Counted from the first letter of the stretch, positions 6,940-14,838 are shown. The stretch: DNA of 64,000 nt from Achromobacter sp. ASV32 (GCF_016428805.1 NZ_JAELTJ010000017.1:1-64000), one strand, 5' to 3'. Notes: generated by a model not told the origin, from the sequence alone. Program-made: numbers and translations.

Positions 6940-9114
6940 ATGACTCAACGCATCCAGCACCACGGCCTGCAAGTGGCGGCCAATCTCAGCCAGTTCATCG
7001 AAAAGGAAGCGTTGCCCGGCTCCGGCCTGGATGCCGACGCTTTCTGGAAGGGGTTCTCGGCCCTGGTGCACGACCTGGCCCCCAAGAACCGCGCCCTGCT
7101 GGCCGAACGCGACCGCCTGCAGGCCGAGCTCGATGCCTGGCACCGCGCCCACCCCGGCCCCATCAGCGATCCGGCCGCCTACCGCAAGTTCCTGGAAGAC
7201 ATCGGCTACCTGCTGCCGCAACCTGCCGCCGTGCGCGCCACCACCGACCATGTCGACACCGAAATCTCGCAACAGGCCGGCCCGCAACTGGTCGTGCCGG
7301 TGTCCAACTCGCGCTACGCCCTGAATGCCGCCAACGCGCGCTGGGGCAGCCTGTACGACGCGCTCTACGGCACGGATGCCATTCCCGCCACGCCCGGTGA
7401 CACCGGCAAGGGCTATAACCCCGAACGCGGTGCTGCCGTGATCGCCCGCGCCCGCAGCTTCCTGGACACGGCCGCGCCGCTGGCGCAGGGCTCGCACGCC
7501 GATGCCCGCGGCTACACGGTCAAGAACGGCCAGCTCAGTGTCGCGCTGGCCAATGGCGCCGCCACGCTCAAGACGCCGTCCCAGTTCGCGGGCTACCAAG
7601 GCAGCGCCGAGGCGCCCACGGCCATTCTGCTCAAGAACAACGGCCTGCATTTCGAAATCCAGGTCGACCGCAGCCACGCCATCGGCGCCACCGATGCCGC
7701 CGGGGTCAAGGACGTGCTGGTCGAAGCCGCGCTGACCACCATCATGGACTGCGAGGATTCGGTCGCGGCGGTCGACGCCGACGACAAGGTCCACATCTAC
7801 CGCAACTGGCTCGGCCTGATGAAGGGCGACCTGACCGAAGCCGTTACCAAGGCCGGCAAGACCTTTACGCGCAAGCTCAACCCCGACCGCCAATACACGC
7901 GCCCCGACGGCTCCGCGCTGAACCTGCATGGCCGCTCGTTGATGTTCGTGCGCAACGTCGGCCACCTCATGACCAACCCGGCCGTGCTGGATCGGGACGG
8001 ACAAGAGATTCCCGAAGGCATCCTGGATGCCGTGGTCACCAGTCTGGCCGCCCTGCACGACCGCGAGCGCAAGCTCAATTCGCGCACCGGCTCGGTCTAC
8101 ATCGTGAAGCCCAAGATGCATGGCCCGGCCGAAGCCGCCTTCGCCAGCGAGCTGTTCGACCGCGTCGAAGACCTGCTCGGCGTGCCGCGCAACACCCTGA
8201 AAATGGGCATCATGGACGAAGAGCGCCGCACCAGCATCAACCTGAAGGCCTGCATCCAGGCCGCGGCATCGCGGGTCGCGTTCATCAACACGGGCTTTTT
8301 GGATCGCACCGGCGACGAAATGCACTCCAGCATGGAAGCCGGCCCCATGCTGCGCAAGGGCGACATGAAGTCCACCGCCTGGATCACCGCTTACGAGCGC
8401 AACAACGTGCTGGTCGGCCTGGACACCGGCCTGCGCGGACGCGCCCAGATCGGCAAGGGTATGTGGGCCATGCCCGACCTGATGGCCGCCATGCTGGAAC
8501 AGAAGATCGCCCATCCCAAGGCCGGCGCCAACACCGCCTGGGTGCCATCGCCCACCGCCGCCACCCTGCATGCGCTGCACTACCACCAGGTCGACGTGCA
8601 GGCGGTTCAACAGGAACTCGAACGCACCAAGCTCGACAGCGTGCGCGATGACCTGCTTGCCGGCTTGCTCACCGTGCCGGTCGGCGACCGTTCCAAGTGG
8701 TCCGCCGCGGACATCCAGCAGGAACTCGACAACAACGTGCAGGGCATCCTGGGCTACGTGGTCCGCTGGATCGACCAGGGCGTGGGGTGCTCCAAGGTGC
8801 CGGACATCCATAACGTCGGCCTCATGGAAGACCGCGCCACGCTGCGCATCTCCAGCCAACACATCGCCAACTGGCTGCGCCATGACGTGACCAACCGCGA
8901 CCAGGTCATGGAAACCTTCAAGCGCATGGCCAAGGTGGTCGACGGTCAGAATGCCGGCGATGCCAACTATCTGCCCATGGCGGGCAACTTCGACGGCTCG
9001 CTGGCATTCAAGGCCGCCTGCGCGCTGGTGTTCGAGGGACTGACCCAACCCAACGGCTACACCGAGCCGCTGCTGCATAAGTTCCGCCTGGAGTTCAAAG
9101 CCGCCCAGGCCTGA
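6940..9114 (+). CDS. glcB: Malate synthase G
   Basis: 724 residues, the G-isoform length (E. coli 723). It condenses glyoxylate with acetyl-CoA to malate in the cytoplasm. The [15 protein letters not shown] segment, the KPKMHGP segment and the C-terminal [14 protein letters not shown] segment, which holds the catalytic aspartate, are all present. The ATG at 6940 starts at the conserved N-terminus; an earlier ATG at 6850 would add 30 unconserved residues. It is preceded by the GlcC-type operator and closed by a strong terminator, so it forms a single-gene unit. No isocitrate lyase or glycolate oxidase gene is in this window. Confidence 0.97.
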   Translation: MTQRIQHHGLQVAANLSQFIEKEALPGSGLDADAFWKGFSALVHDLAPKNRALLAERDRLQAELDAWHRAHPGPISDPAAYRKFLEDIGYLLPQPAAVRATTDHVDTEISQQAGPQLVVPVSNSRYALNAANARWGSLYDALYGTDAIPATPGDTGKGYNPERGAAVIARARSFLDTAAPLAQGSHADARGYTVKNGQLSVALANGAATLKTPSQFAGYQGSAEAPTAILLKNNGLHFEIQVDRSHAIGATDAAGVKDVLVEAALTTIMDCEDSVAAVDADDKVHIYRNWLGLMKGDLTEAVTKAGKTFTRKLNPDRQYTRPDGSALNLHGRSLMFVRNVGHLMTNPAVLDRDGQEIPEGILDAVVTSLAALHDRERKLNSRTGSVYIVKPKMHGPAEAAFASELFDRVEDLLGVPRNTLKMGIMDEERRTSINLKACIQAAASRVAFINTGFLDRTGDEMHSSMEAGPMLRKGDMKSTAWITAYERNNVLVGLDTGLRGRAQIGKGMWAMPDLMAAMLEQKIAHPKAGANTAWVPSPTAATLHALHYHQVDVQAVQQELERTKLDSVRDDLLAGLLTVPVGDRSKWSAADIQQELDNNVQGILGYVVRWIDQGVGCSKVPDIHNVGLMEDRATLRISSQHIANWLRHDVTNRDQVMETFKRMAKVVDGQNAGDANYLPMAGNFDGSLAFKAACALVFEGLTQPNGYTEPLLHKFRLEFKAAQA

Positions 9115-9138
9115 CGGCTTATCCAGACCCCGTCTTGG

Positions 9139-9169
9139 AACCGGACCGCGCAAGCGGTCCGGTTTTTCT
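9139..9169 (+). terminator. Rho-independent terminator of glcB
   Basis: AACCGGACCGC (9139-9149) pairs with GCGGTCCGGTT (9154-9164) around GCAA and is followed by TTTCTTT. Confidence 0.88.
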
Positions 9170-9196
9170 TTGCCTGGACGCGACGATTCCCCATTT

Positions 9197-9214
9197 TTCG
9201 CACGACCGTGCTAA
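9197..9214. promoter_or_regulatory. TetR operator 1 (TTCGCACG-AC-CGTGCTAA)
   Basis: An 18-bp inverted repeat with one mismatch ends 9 bp before the ATG of the TetR gene. The same half-site recurs at 9885-9902 beyond that gene. The position suits autorepression. Confidence 0.75.
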
Positions 9215-9223
9215 ATTCACGGC

Positions 9224-9841
9224 ATGACTGCCCTGACTGAAAAGAGCGAACTGACTTTCGCGGCCATTGTGGACGCGGCCTTGGATTTGGCCGCCGCCCA
9301 AGGGCTCGAGAGCCTGTCGCTGGGCCAGGTGGCCAAGCGGCTGGGCATCAGCAAGAGCGGGGTGTTTTCCCGGGTGGGCTCGCGCGAAGCCCTGCAGCAT
9401 GCCGTGCTCGAAGAATACGATCGCCGCTTCGTGGCGGCCGTTTTCACGCCCGCCATGGCGTACCCTCGCGGCCTGCCGCGGCTCAATGCATTGGTGGCTC
9501 ACTGGATCGACCGCGCCTGCCATGTCGAACTGCTCACCGGCTGCATCTATGTCGCTGGTGCCTTCGAGTACGACGACGTCGATTCCCCCCTGCGGCCGAT
9601 AGTCGAGAACCATCTGCGGGGATGGCGGGCGGCCATGGTACGTACCGTGCACCAAGCGCTGGAGGCTGGCCACCTGCGCCCGGACACGGACCCCGAGCAA
9701 TTGGTTTTCGAGGTCTACAGCCTGATGATCGGATTGATGCACGACGCCCGCTTCCTGCGCGATCCCAAGGCCCACGAACGCGTACGCGCCGCCTATGAAC
9801 GTCTGATTTCCACGTACCGCAGTTTCAAGTACATCGAGTAG
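9224..9841 (+). CDS. TetR/AcrR-family repressor
   Basis: 205 residues. The N-terminal DNA-binding domain, residues about 10-58, contains the helix-turn-helix LSLGQVAKRLGISKSGVFSR and the following REALQHAVLEEY helix. The C-terminal ligand domain has the GCIYVAGAFEYDD and LVFEVYSLMIGLMHDARFL segments found in a TetR C-terminal subfamily. Matching palindromes precede this gene and the short ORF after it, so it probably controls both. The ligand is unknown. Confidence 0.88.
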   Translation: MTALTEKSELTFAAIVDAALDLAAAQGLESLSLGQVAKRLGISKSGVFSRVGSREALQHAVLEEYDRRFVAAVFTPAMAYPRGLPRLNALVAHWIDRACHVELLTGCIYVAGAFEYDDVDSPLRPIVENHLRGWRAAMVRTVHQALEAGHLRPDTDPEQLVFEVYSLMIGLMHDARFLRDPKAHERVRAAYERLISTYRSFKYIE

Positions 9842-9884
9842 TCACTACCGACGCCGGCGCGAGCCGGCTTTTCTCGCAGCCAAT

Positions 9885-9902
9885 TTCGCACGGTCGTGCG
9901 AA
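9885..9902. promoter_or_regulatory. TetR operator 2 (TTCGCACG-GT-CGTGCGAA)
   Basis: A fully symmetrical 16-bp pair of half-sites around a 2-bp centre, matching the site before the TetR gene in 15 of 16 half-site bases. It lies 19 bp before the ATG of a 38-codon ORF, where it would block its promoter. Confidence 0.75.
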
Positions 9903-9921
9903 TTTATGAACGGAGCAGGTC

Positions 9922-10038
9922 ATGGTCTTCTACATCGCAGCAGCGGTCGCCGTCGCGGCGCTGGCGCGCATCTGGTTTCTGTGGCGCGCCCTGCTGCGCC
10001 AGTTGCCGGACTGCGCCCGGCACCTGGTGTTGTTCTGA
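9922..10038 (+). CDS. 38-residue putative membrane peptide under TetR operator 2
   Basis: Too short for usual gene calls. ATG at 9922 follows GGAGCAGGTC, a good ribosome site. The frame encodes MVFYIAAAVAVAALARIW, FLWRALLRQ, then LPDCARHLVLF and a TGA. Residues 2-20 form one hydrophobic helix, followed by Arg-rich turns. The operator, the ribosome site and the single membrane helix support a real product of unknown function. It could also be the surviving N-terminus of a longer lost membrane protein. An overlapping frame starting at 9906 lacks these signs. Confidence 0.5.
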   Translation: MVFYIAAAVAVAALARIWFLWRALLRQLPDCARHLVLF

Positions 10039-10146
10039 GACCGGCCGCCGTTCGTCGCAAACACGCTCCGGCAGGCCAGCGCCATGAACTCCCCGCCGGC
10101 GGGCGTCCCGGTCTATATTTCGTATTCACTCCCCGCCCCTGGCCCC

Positions 10147-11001
10147 ATGTCGCGCTCCGTTCATCTACTGATCATCGATCCGCAGAATGATTTCTGCGAC
10201 CTCCCCAAAGGGTATCTGCCCGCCGATCCCCTGACGGGACAGCCGGTCGCGCCCGCGTTGCCGGTGCCCGGCGCGCACGCCGATATGCAACGGCTGGCGC
10301 GTTTCATCGACGCCACCGCGCCCGCCCTGTCGGCCATTACCGTGACGCTGGACTCGCATCATCGGCTGGACATCGCGCACCCGACCTTCTGGCGCACCGG
10401 CGACGGCCGCCCCGTGGCGCCGTTTACGCCGATCACTGCCGTGCAGGTACGTTCGGGCGCCTTCCATCCGCGCCATGTCGACGACCTGCCGCGCACGCTG
10501 TCCTATCTGGACGAGCTGGAAGCGCGAGGCCGTTACACGCTGATGGTATGGCCGGTGCATTGCGAAATCGGCACCTGGGGCCACAACGTCCATGCGGATG
10601 TCCGCGCGGCCTACAGCCGCTGGGAAGACGAGCGCCAGTTCATCGTGCGCAAGGTGCCCAAAGGCACCAACCCGTGGACCGAACACTACAGCGCACTGAT
10701 GGCCGAAGTGCCCGACGCTGACGACCCGCGCAGCCAGCTCAATCGCAGCCTGCTCGATTCGCTGGACCGCGCCGACCTTATCATTGTCGCCGGCGAAGCC
10801 GGCAGCCACTGCGTCAAGGCTACCGTCGAACATATCGCCGAATACCTGCCGGGCGGCAACCTGTCACGCGTCGTGCTGCTGACCGACTGCATCAGCCCGG
10901 TCACCGGCTTCGGCGATGCGCAGGCCGGCTTCCTGCAACGCATGCGCGATTTGGGTATCCAGGCGCGCAGCAGTGTGGACATGGCGCGCGCGTTGGCTTG
11001 A
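10147..11001 (+). CDS. Isochorismatase-family cysteine hydrolase (nicotinamidase-like)
   Basis: 284 residues, longer than a typical nicotinamidase (about 210). Asp11 in LLIIDPQNDF and Cys222 in GEAGSHCVKAT match the catalytic Asp and Cys of the superfamily. The DSHHRLDIAHPTFW segment resembles the metal-binding region of PncA-type enzymes. It therefore likely hydrolyses an amide such as nicotinamide or a relative, but the extra length and missing standard motifs leave the substrate open. The ATG at 10147 begins the conserved strand. It lies 108 bp after the membrane peptide and may be co-transcribed with it. Confidence 0.8.
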   Translation: MSRSVHLLIIDPQNDFCDLPKGYLPADPLTGQPVAPALPVPGAHADMQRLARFIDATAPALSAITVTLDSHHRLDIAHPTFWRTGDGRPVAPFTPITAVQVRSGAFHPRHVDDLPRTLSYLDELEARGRYTLMVWPVHCEIGTWGHNVHADVRAAYSRWEDERQFIVRKVPKGTNPWTEHYSALMAEVPDADDPRSQLNRSLLDSLDRADLIIVAGEAGSHCVKATVEHIAEYLPGGNLSRVVLLTDCISPVTGFGDAQAGFLQRMRDLGIQARSSVDMARALA

Positions 11002-11043
11002 CGGGGGGCCGTGCGGTAACCGGGCGACGCCGCCGCAACGACA

Positions 11044-11072
11044 ACGGCCGCAAGCGTGCGCATTGCGGCCGT
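11044..11072. terminator. Hairpin between convergent genes
   Basis: ACGGCCGCA (11044-11052) pairs with TGCGGCCGT (11064-11072). It lies between the ends of the hydrolase and the second TetR gene. T-tracts are poor on both strands, so this is a weak or factor-assisted terminator. Confidence 0.4.
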
Positions 11073-11094
11073 GAGTAAAAAACGGACGGATGAA

Positions 11095-11685
11095 TCAGGC
11101 TGCCGGCTTGTCCTGGCATTCGACGTACAAGGCGCTGATCGCCTCGCACAGGGCAGGCGGCGCCTGGAACAGCCGCGACACCAGCATGCAACCCTGCACA
11201 GTGGCGAACACCGCCCTGCCCGCCGATTCGGCGCTGCCCGAGAATTTCAGCGTGCCTTCTTCGGCGCCTTGAGCCAGCACCCGGGCCAGCCAGACTTCGT
11301 GCGCCCGGAAAAATCCCTGCAATGCGCCGCGCACGCGGTCGGGCAGGGTCATCACTTCGGCGGCCAGCATGCCGCCCAGGCACAATTCACCGTGGCCACA
11401 GGCCTTCGATTCCATCATCGACAGATAGGCTTCGAGCTGGGCGTGGGCCGGTTGGGTGGTATCGATATTGCGCACCGACGCCAAGGCACGTGCACTGTAG
11501 GCTTCGACGGCCTCGTAGAGCAGGTCGTCCTTGCCGGGAAAATAGTAGTGGATGCTGGACGTCTTTACGCCCACGTGTTCAGCCAGATCACGATAGCTGA
11601 AGCCGTTGCAGCCGCGCGTGCGAATCAGCTTCTCGGCATGCGCCAGCAGCTGGTCGCGAGTGGTGTTGGGAGTCGGAGTGTCCAT
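11095..11685 (-). CDS. TetR/AcrR-family repressor of a local DUF4148 regulon
   Basis: 196 residues. The N-terminal domain has FSYRDLAEHVGVKTSSIHYY as the helix-turn-helix, followed by FPGKDDLLYEAVEAY. The C-terminal part contains CLGGMLAAEVMTLP and several cysteines (ACGHGELC), as in the group of TetR proteins that sense electrophiles or reactive compounds. An 18-bp site related to three others up to 12673 lies 12 bp before its ATG, so it probably represses itself and the two DUF4148 genes. The inducer is unknown. Confidence 0.88.
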   Translation of the reverse strand: MDTPTPNTTRDQLLAHAEKLIRTRGCNGFSYRDLAEHVGVKTSSIHYYFPGKDDLLYEAVEAYSARALASVRNIDTTQPAHAQLEAYLSMMESKACGHGELCLGGMLAAEVMTLPDRVRGALQGFFRAHEVWLARVLAQGAEEGTLKFSGSAESAGRAVFATVQGCMLVSRLFQAPPALCEAISALYVECQDKPAA

Positions 11686-11696
11686 GGCTGAATATT

Positions 11697-11714
11697 ACCT
11701 ACTAATAGATCGGT
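11697..11714. promoter_or_regulatory. TetR operator A (at the regulator's own promoter)
   Basis: ACCTACTAATAGATCGGT aligns without gaps to sites B, C and D. On the minus strand its centre CTATTAG could be the -10 element of the regulator. Confidence 0.6.
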
Positions 11715-11753
11715 TCGTCATCGGCGGGTTTGCCCCGAGCCGGAACAACCGTA

Positions 11754-11792
11754 CGGACTCCGGCCGGGAAATTTCCCGCCCCCCGGAGTCCG
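11754..11792 (-). terminator. Strong nested hairpin downstream of DUF4148 copy 1
   Basis: CGGACTCCGG (11754-11763) pairs with CCGGAGTCCG (11783-11792). Inside lies GGGAAATTTCCC, itself a palindrome. It sits 19 bp after the minus-strand gene. The following T-run is weak, so termination efficiency is uncertain. Confidence 0.5.
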
Positions 11793-11810
11793 CATAGCTC
11801 GCCATCAAAC

Positions 11811-12116
11811 TCAGCCTTGAACGGGCGGGTAGTCCAGTTCGCCGCTTTCGGTCAGGCCTTGGGCGCGGGCAGCAGCCAGTTCCTGCTTCACTTGAGCACG
11901 GCTCTTGTCGCCGGCACTGGCAAAGGCGGTGGCGGCATAGCCTTCTTCGCCGGAAGCCAATTCACCGTTGGCACGGGCGGCAGCCAGCTCCTGCTGCACC
12001 TGGGCGCGGGTCACCGTGCTCTGGGTGCTCGCGGCGGGCGGGTAATCCAGTTCGCCCGCTTGGGCGGCGCCGATGAACGAGGCGGACAGGATCAGGGCGG
12101 ATACGAGGGTCTTCAT
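11811..12116 (-). CDS. DUF4148 exported repeat protein, tandem copy 1
   Basis: 101 residues with a Sec signal peptide cleaved near AAQA-GEL (residue 20). The mature part is two RAQVxQELAAARAxG units framed by GELDYPP, GEEGY and GELDYPP. It differs from copy 2 at only three residues (30, 36 and 55). Function is unknown; presumed periplasmic. Operator B lies 46 bp before its ATG, so it should be induced when the adjacent TetR protein releases DNA. Confidence 0.85.
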   Translation of the reverse strand: MKTLVSALILSASFIGAAQAGELDYPPAASTQSTVTRAQVQQELAAARANGELASGEEGYAATAFASAGDKSRAQVKQELAAARAQGLTESGELDYPPVQG

Positions 12117-12162
12117 GGTGGATCTCCAGTAAGGATCGGGTGACGCAGGGTTCGGAAGAGCT

Positions 12163-12180
12163 ATCTATCTATAGATAGAT
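12163..12180. promoter_or_regulatory. TetR operator B (perfect 18-bp palindrome)
   Basis: ATCTATCTATAGATAGAT is fully self-complementary and lies upstream of DUF4148 copy 1. Its centre CTATAG may be the -10 element. Confidence 0.7.
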
Positions 12181-12197
12181 GTCGAGTCGAAAAAAAA

Positions 12198-12503
12198 TCA
12201 GCCTTGAACGGGCGGGTAGTCCAGCTCGCCGCTTTCGGTCAGGCCTTGGGCGCGGGCAGCAGCCAGTTCTTGCTTCACTTGGGCGCGGCTCTTGTCGCCG
12301 GCGCTGGCAAAGGCGGTGGCGGCGTAACCTTCTTCGCCAAAAGCCAGTTCACCGTTGGCGCGGGCAGCGGCCAGTTCTTGCTGCACCTGGGCGCGGCTCA
12401 CCGTGCTTTGGGTGTTCGCGGCGGGCGGGTAGTCCAGCTCACCCGCTTGGGCGGCGCCGATGAACGAGGCGGACAGGATCAGGGCGGATACGAGGGTCTT
12501 CAT
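12198..12503 (-). CDS. DUF4148 exported repeat protein, tandem copy 2
   Basis: 101 residues, 98 identical to copy 1, in the same orientation with a period of 387 bp. Same signal peptide and two-repeat structure. The high identity, with upstream regions that diverge beyond the operator and ribosome site, indicates a fairly recent duplication or ongoing gene conversion. Operator C lies 45 bp before its ATG and D a further 90 bp up. Confidence 0.85.
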   Translation of the reverse strand: MKTLVSALILSASFIGAAQAGELDYPPAANTQSTVSRAQVQQELAAARANGELAFGEEGYAATAFASAGDKSRAQVKQELAAARAQGLTESGELDYPPVQG

Positions 12504-12547
12504 GATGGATCTCCAGATAGCGACGTTGGGTGTGGCTCAGTTAAACT

Positions 12548-12565
12548 ATCTACTTATAGGTAGAC
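12548..12565. promoter_or_regulatory. TetR operator C (DUF4148 copy 2)
   Basis: ATCTACTTATAGGTAGAC, a near-perfect palindrome. On the minus strand it contains CTATAAG, a good -10 candidate, so binding would hide the promoter. Confidence 0.65.
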
Positions 12566-12655
12566 AAGATGGCAAATAAAAAAGGGGACTACTGTATTTC
12601 TGTTTGGGGCGACGCTGCGGTGCTGCTGGGTTTGCTGCGTCGATGGATGAATCTT

Positions 12656-12673
12656 ACCTACTACTAGATAGAT
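12656..12673. promoter_or_regulatory. TetR operator D (orphan site)
   Basis: ACCTACTACTAGATAGAT matches site A at 14 of 18 positions. It lies between the end of the methyltransferase gene and DUF4148 copy 2, 91 bp upstream of site C. It may act as an auxiliary operator or mark the promoter of a lost third copy. Confidence 0.5.
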
Positions 12674-12704
12674 AGCGCAAGCGGTTTTTGTGAAACCAAA
12701 TATT

Positions 12705-13433
12705 TCATCGCGCTGCCGCCATCAATAGCATCATGGGCCGGTCCTGCTCTTCGGCCAGCGCCGGCTGCGCGGCGAGTTGGGCTGGCGTGGGGGCCCATTC
12801 GTCCAGGTGGGCGATGGTGAAACCGGCGCGGATCAACACATTCACGTAGTCCCCTATCGTGCGGTGCTGCTTGATGACCCCCTTGGCCAGCCAATCGGTG
12901 CGGCGCGGGCCACGCAACGCGTAGTGATTCAACGGCCAGATGCGCTGCCCGTCGCTATCCAGGACAAAGCCAGGCCGCGCGGGCGCCGTATAGATCGGAT
13001 GCTCGACGGAAAACACAAAGCGTCCGCCGGGCTTGAGCGCCTGATGCACCGTGGCAAACAGCGCCGGCAGCCGTTCCAGGTAATGCAGCGTCAAGGCGCT
13101 GTAAGCCAGGTCGATACTGCGCGGCGCCAACTGCAATTGCTCCAGATCCATCCGCTGATACCGGATCGCCGCGCCGTGGGTGGTGGCGCGTGCGCGGGTC
13201 AGCATGTTGTCGGATACGTCCAACCCCAGCACGTCGGCCGCCCCCTGCTCTTGTGCCCAACGGCAGAACCAGCCGAAGCCGCAGCCCAGATCAACGACGC
13301 TGCGGCCCTGCAGGTTCGGCACCAACGCCCGCAAGGCGGGCCATTCCGGCGCGCCGTCCAAACCATGCACCGAGCGGGCCAGCTGGCTGTAGCCTTGGAA
13401 GAATTCCGGCGTGTCGTAGATGTTCTGAGTCAT
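12705..13433 (-). CDS. Class I SAM-dependent methyltransferase
   Basis: 242 residues. Motif I VVDLGCGFGWF (about residues 46-56) binds S-adenosylmethionine. GLDVSDNML is the acidic strand end, and QRMDLEQL and LAYSALTLHYL are motifs II-III. The fold is that of small-molecule methyltransferases of the UbiE/BioC type (Methyltransf_11). The acceptor cannot be deduced. It stands alone, with the repeat-rich gap upstream. Confidence 0.85.
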   Translation of the reverse strand: MTQNIYDTPEFFQGYSQLARSVHGLDGAPEWPALRALVPNLQGRSVVDLGCGFGWFCRWAQEQGAADVLGLDVSDNMLTRARATTHGAAIRYQRMDLEQLQLAPRSIDLAYSALTLHYLERLPALFATVHQALKPGGRFVFSVEHPIYTAPARPGFVLDSDGQRIWPLNHYALRGPRRTDWLAKGVIKQHRTIGDYVNVLIRAGFTIAHLDEWAPTPAQLAAQPALAEEQDRPMMLLMAAAR

Positions 13434-13767
13434 CGTGATGTCCTCATCAACAGAAGCTCCAGGCTACCCCTGTTAACAAGCTGTGGAAAAGCCTCGAATA
13501 TCGGTGGGCAAGCTGTGAAGATGCTGTGCGCAGCCTGTGGATAGGTCATTGTCCCGATGCCCGTAGAACCAGATCGGCTGCGGCTGGCCGCCAGCCAGTG
13601 GTTGGAAAATTGAAATTCGGTCGGGTGATCCGGCAAATCCGCACCAGGCAGGCCACTTGCCCCCTTTGCAGCCCCCTGTGCATAACCGGTGGAAAAACCC
13701 GAAAAACCAGTGGATAAGCTGTGGACAGGCTGTGCGTAGCCTGTGGACTGGCTCCATGGCGACTGCC
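13434..13767. other. 334-bp noncoding gap packed with phased 11-mers
   Basis: No convincing gene. The minus-strand frames that cross it have low-complexity translations produced by the repeats. It contains the CTGTGGA-type array described separately and probably the methyltransferase promoter. Confidence 0.6.
13481..13751. repeat. Array of helically phased CTGTGGATAAG-like 11-mers (DnaA-box-like)
   Basis: Units start at 13481, 13513, 13524, 13535, 13676, 13687, 13708, 13719, 13730 and 13741. They sit mostly exactly 11 bp apart within two clusters. Typical units are CTGTGGAAAAG, CTGTGGATAGG, CTGTGCATAAC, CAGTGGATAAG and CTGTGGACAGG. The complement of the core, TTATCCACA, is the DnaA box; 13482-13490 and 13677-13685 fit the relaxed form TTWTNCACA. 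GCTGTGCGYAGCCTGTGGA occurs in both clusters (13523 and 13729). Repeated protein binding along one DNA face is suggested. Confidence 0.6.
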
Positions 13768-14676
13768 TCAGATCTCTACCTGGGTCACTCGTGCCTTCAG
13801 GCGCGGCGCCGCGAAATCCAGAAACGCACGCAGCTTCAGCGGCAAGATCCCCTGCCCGGTGTGGACCAGGCTGATGGGCCAAGGCGGTGGCTCAAACGGT
13901 GCCAGCGCAATCTGCAACGCCCCTGCGCGTAACGCGTTTGCCATCTGATACGACACCACTCGGGTAATACCCACGCCGGCCACCGCGGCATCCACCGCGG
14001 CTTCCGCCGTGCTGACTGCCAACCGCGAGCGCACCGGCACCCCGATCTCGGACTTGCCCGACGCGAACTGCCAGACCTGCCGCGACGTCATCTGTTCGAA
14101 CGTGATGCAGGCATGCGCGCTGAGTGCCTGAGGGGTCGCGGGAATGCCGTGCTCGGCGAAATACGCCGGGCTGGCGCAAACCACTCGGCGCACAGTACCC
14201 AGGCGCGCGGCCACCAGCGAACTGTCGGGCAGATCGGCGATGCGCAACGCCACGTCCACGTGCTCGTCCAGCAAGGGCACCACGCGGTCGGTCAGCACCA
14301 TCCGTACGTCGATGTCAGGGTACGTCTTGAGGAATTCCGCGACCACCGGCAAGACATGCAGGCGGCCGAACACGATCGGCGCGGTCAGTACCAGCTCACC
14401 CTTTGGTGCCGCATACTCTCCGGCCGCGGCGCGCTCGGCTTCCCCTACGTCTTCCAGAATGCGGCGGCACGCTGCCACATAGGATTGGCCGGCCTCGGTC
14501 AGCGCCAGTTGCCGGGTGGAACGCTGCAGTAGACGCGAATGAAGGTGCGACTCCAGATCGCCGACCTTGCGACTGACTGTGGCCAGCGGCATCTTGAGCC
14601 GGCGCGCCGCGGCGGAAAAGCTGCCCGCCTCCACAACCGCCAACAGGATCGACATGGCTTCGAGGCGATCAGTCAT
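13768..14676 (-). CDS. LysR-family transcriptional regulator
   Basis: 302 residues. The N-terminal winged helix has FSAAARRLKMPLATVSRKVG as the recognition region. The C-terminal periplasmic-binding-like effector domain runs from about residue 90. It belongs to the large LysR group related to aldehyde/solvent-stress regulators. The ATG at 14676 gives the standard length. It diverges from the TDT-family transporter gene 160 bp away and so may control it. The effector is unknown. Confidence 0.9.
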   Translation of the reverse strand: MTDRLEAMSILLAVVEAGSFSAAARRLKMPLATVSRKVGDLESHLHSRLLQRSTRQLALTEAGQSYVAACRRILEDVGEAERAAAGEYAAPKGELVLTAPIVFGRLHVLPVVAEFLKTYPDIDVRMVLTDRVVPLLDEHVDVALRIADLPDSSLVAARLGTVRRVVCASPAYFAEHGIPATPQALSAHACITFEQMTSRQVWQFASGKSEIGVPVRSRLAVSTAEAAVDAAVAGVGITRVVSYQMANALRAGALQIALAPFEPPPWPISLVHTGQGILPLKLRAFLDFAAPRLKARVTQVEI

Positions 14677-14838
14677 ATTCTCTGATTTTGAGATGATTAT
14701 TCCCAATAATATCCAATTATCTTTATATCTGGGAGGACATAAGATCTGTCTCCACCCTTCTTGAACACCGCTGCGAACGATGCGAGGCCCATCGCGCATG
14801 CGGCCTTGAGGGGCGCCCCAGACTCCGGAGAATGTGCC

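Larger units (their letters stand above)
11811..12503 (-). repeat. Tandem gene duplication, about 306 bp unit, 387-bp period
   Basis: Two near-identical DUF4148 genes in direct orientation, each with GGATCTCCA (ribosome site on the minus strand) and its own TetR-type operator. Near-identity extends through the coding region and the ribosome site only. Confidence 0.85.

Noticed and set aside
6928-9153. Long open frame antisense to malate synthase G
   Set aside because: Low-complexity translation and complete overlap with an unambiguous enzyme.
9906-10190. Alternative 94-codon frame overlapping the 38-residue peptide
   Set aside because: Its ATG lies 3 bases after the operator with no ribosome site, its composition is Arg/Pro/Gly-rich, and it overlaps the start of the isochorismatase-family gene.
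13473-13757. Minus-strand frames across the phased 11-mer array read as a small protein
   Set aside because: The translation only reflects the repeats (STGYAQ-like strings) and lacks start signals; the region is better explained as DNA sites.
14761-14838. TTG at 14761 as start of the TDT transporter
   Set aside because: It adds 26 polar residues without conservation, and no good ribosome site precedes it; TTG 14839 has CCGGAG.
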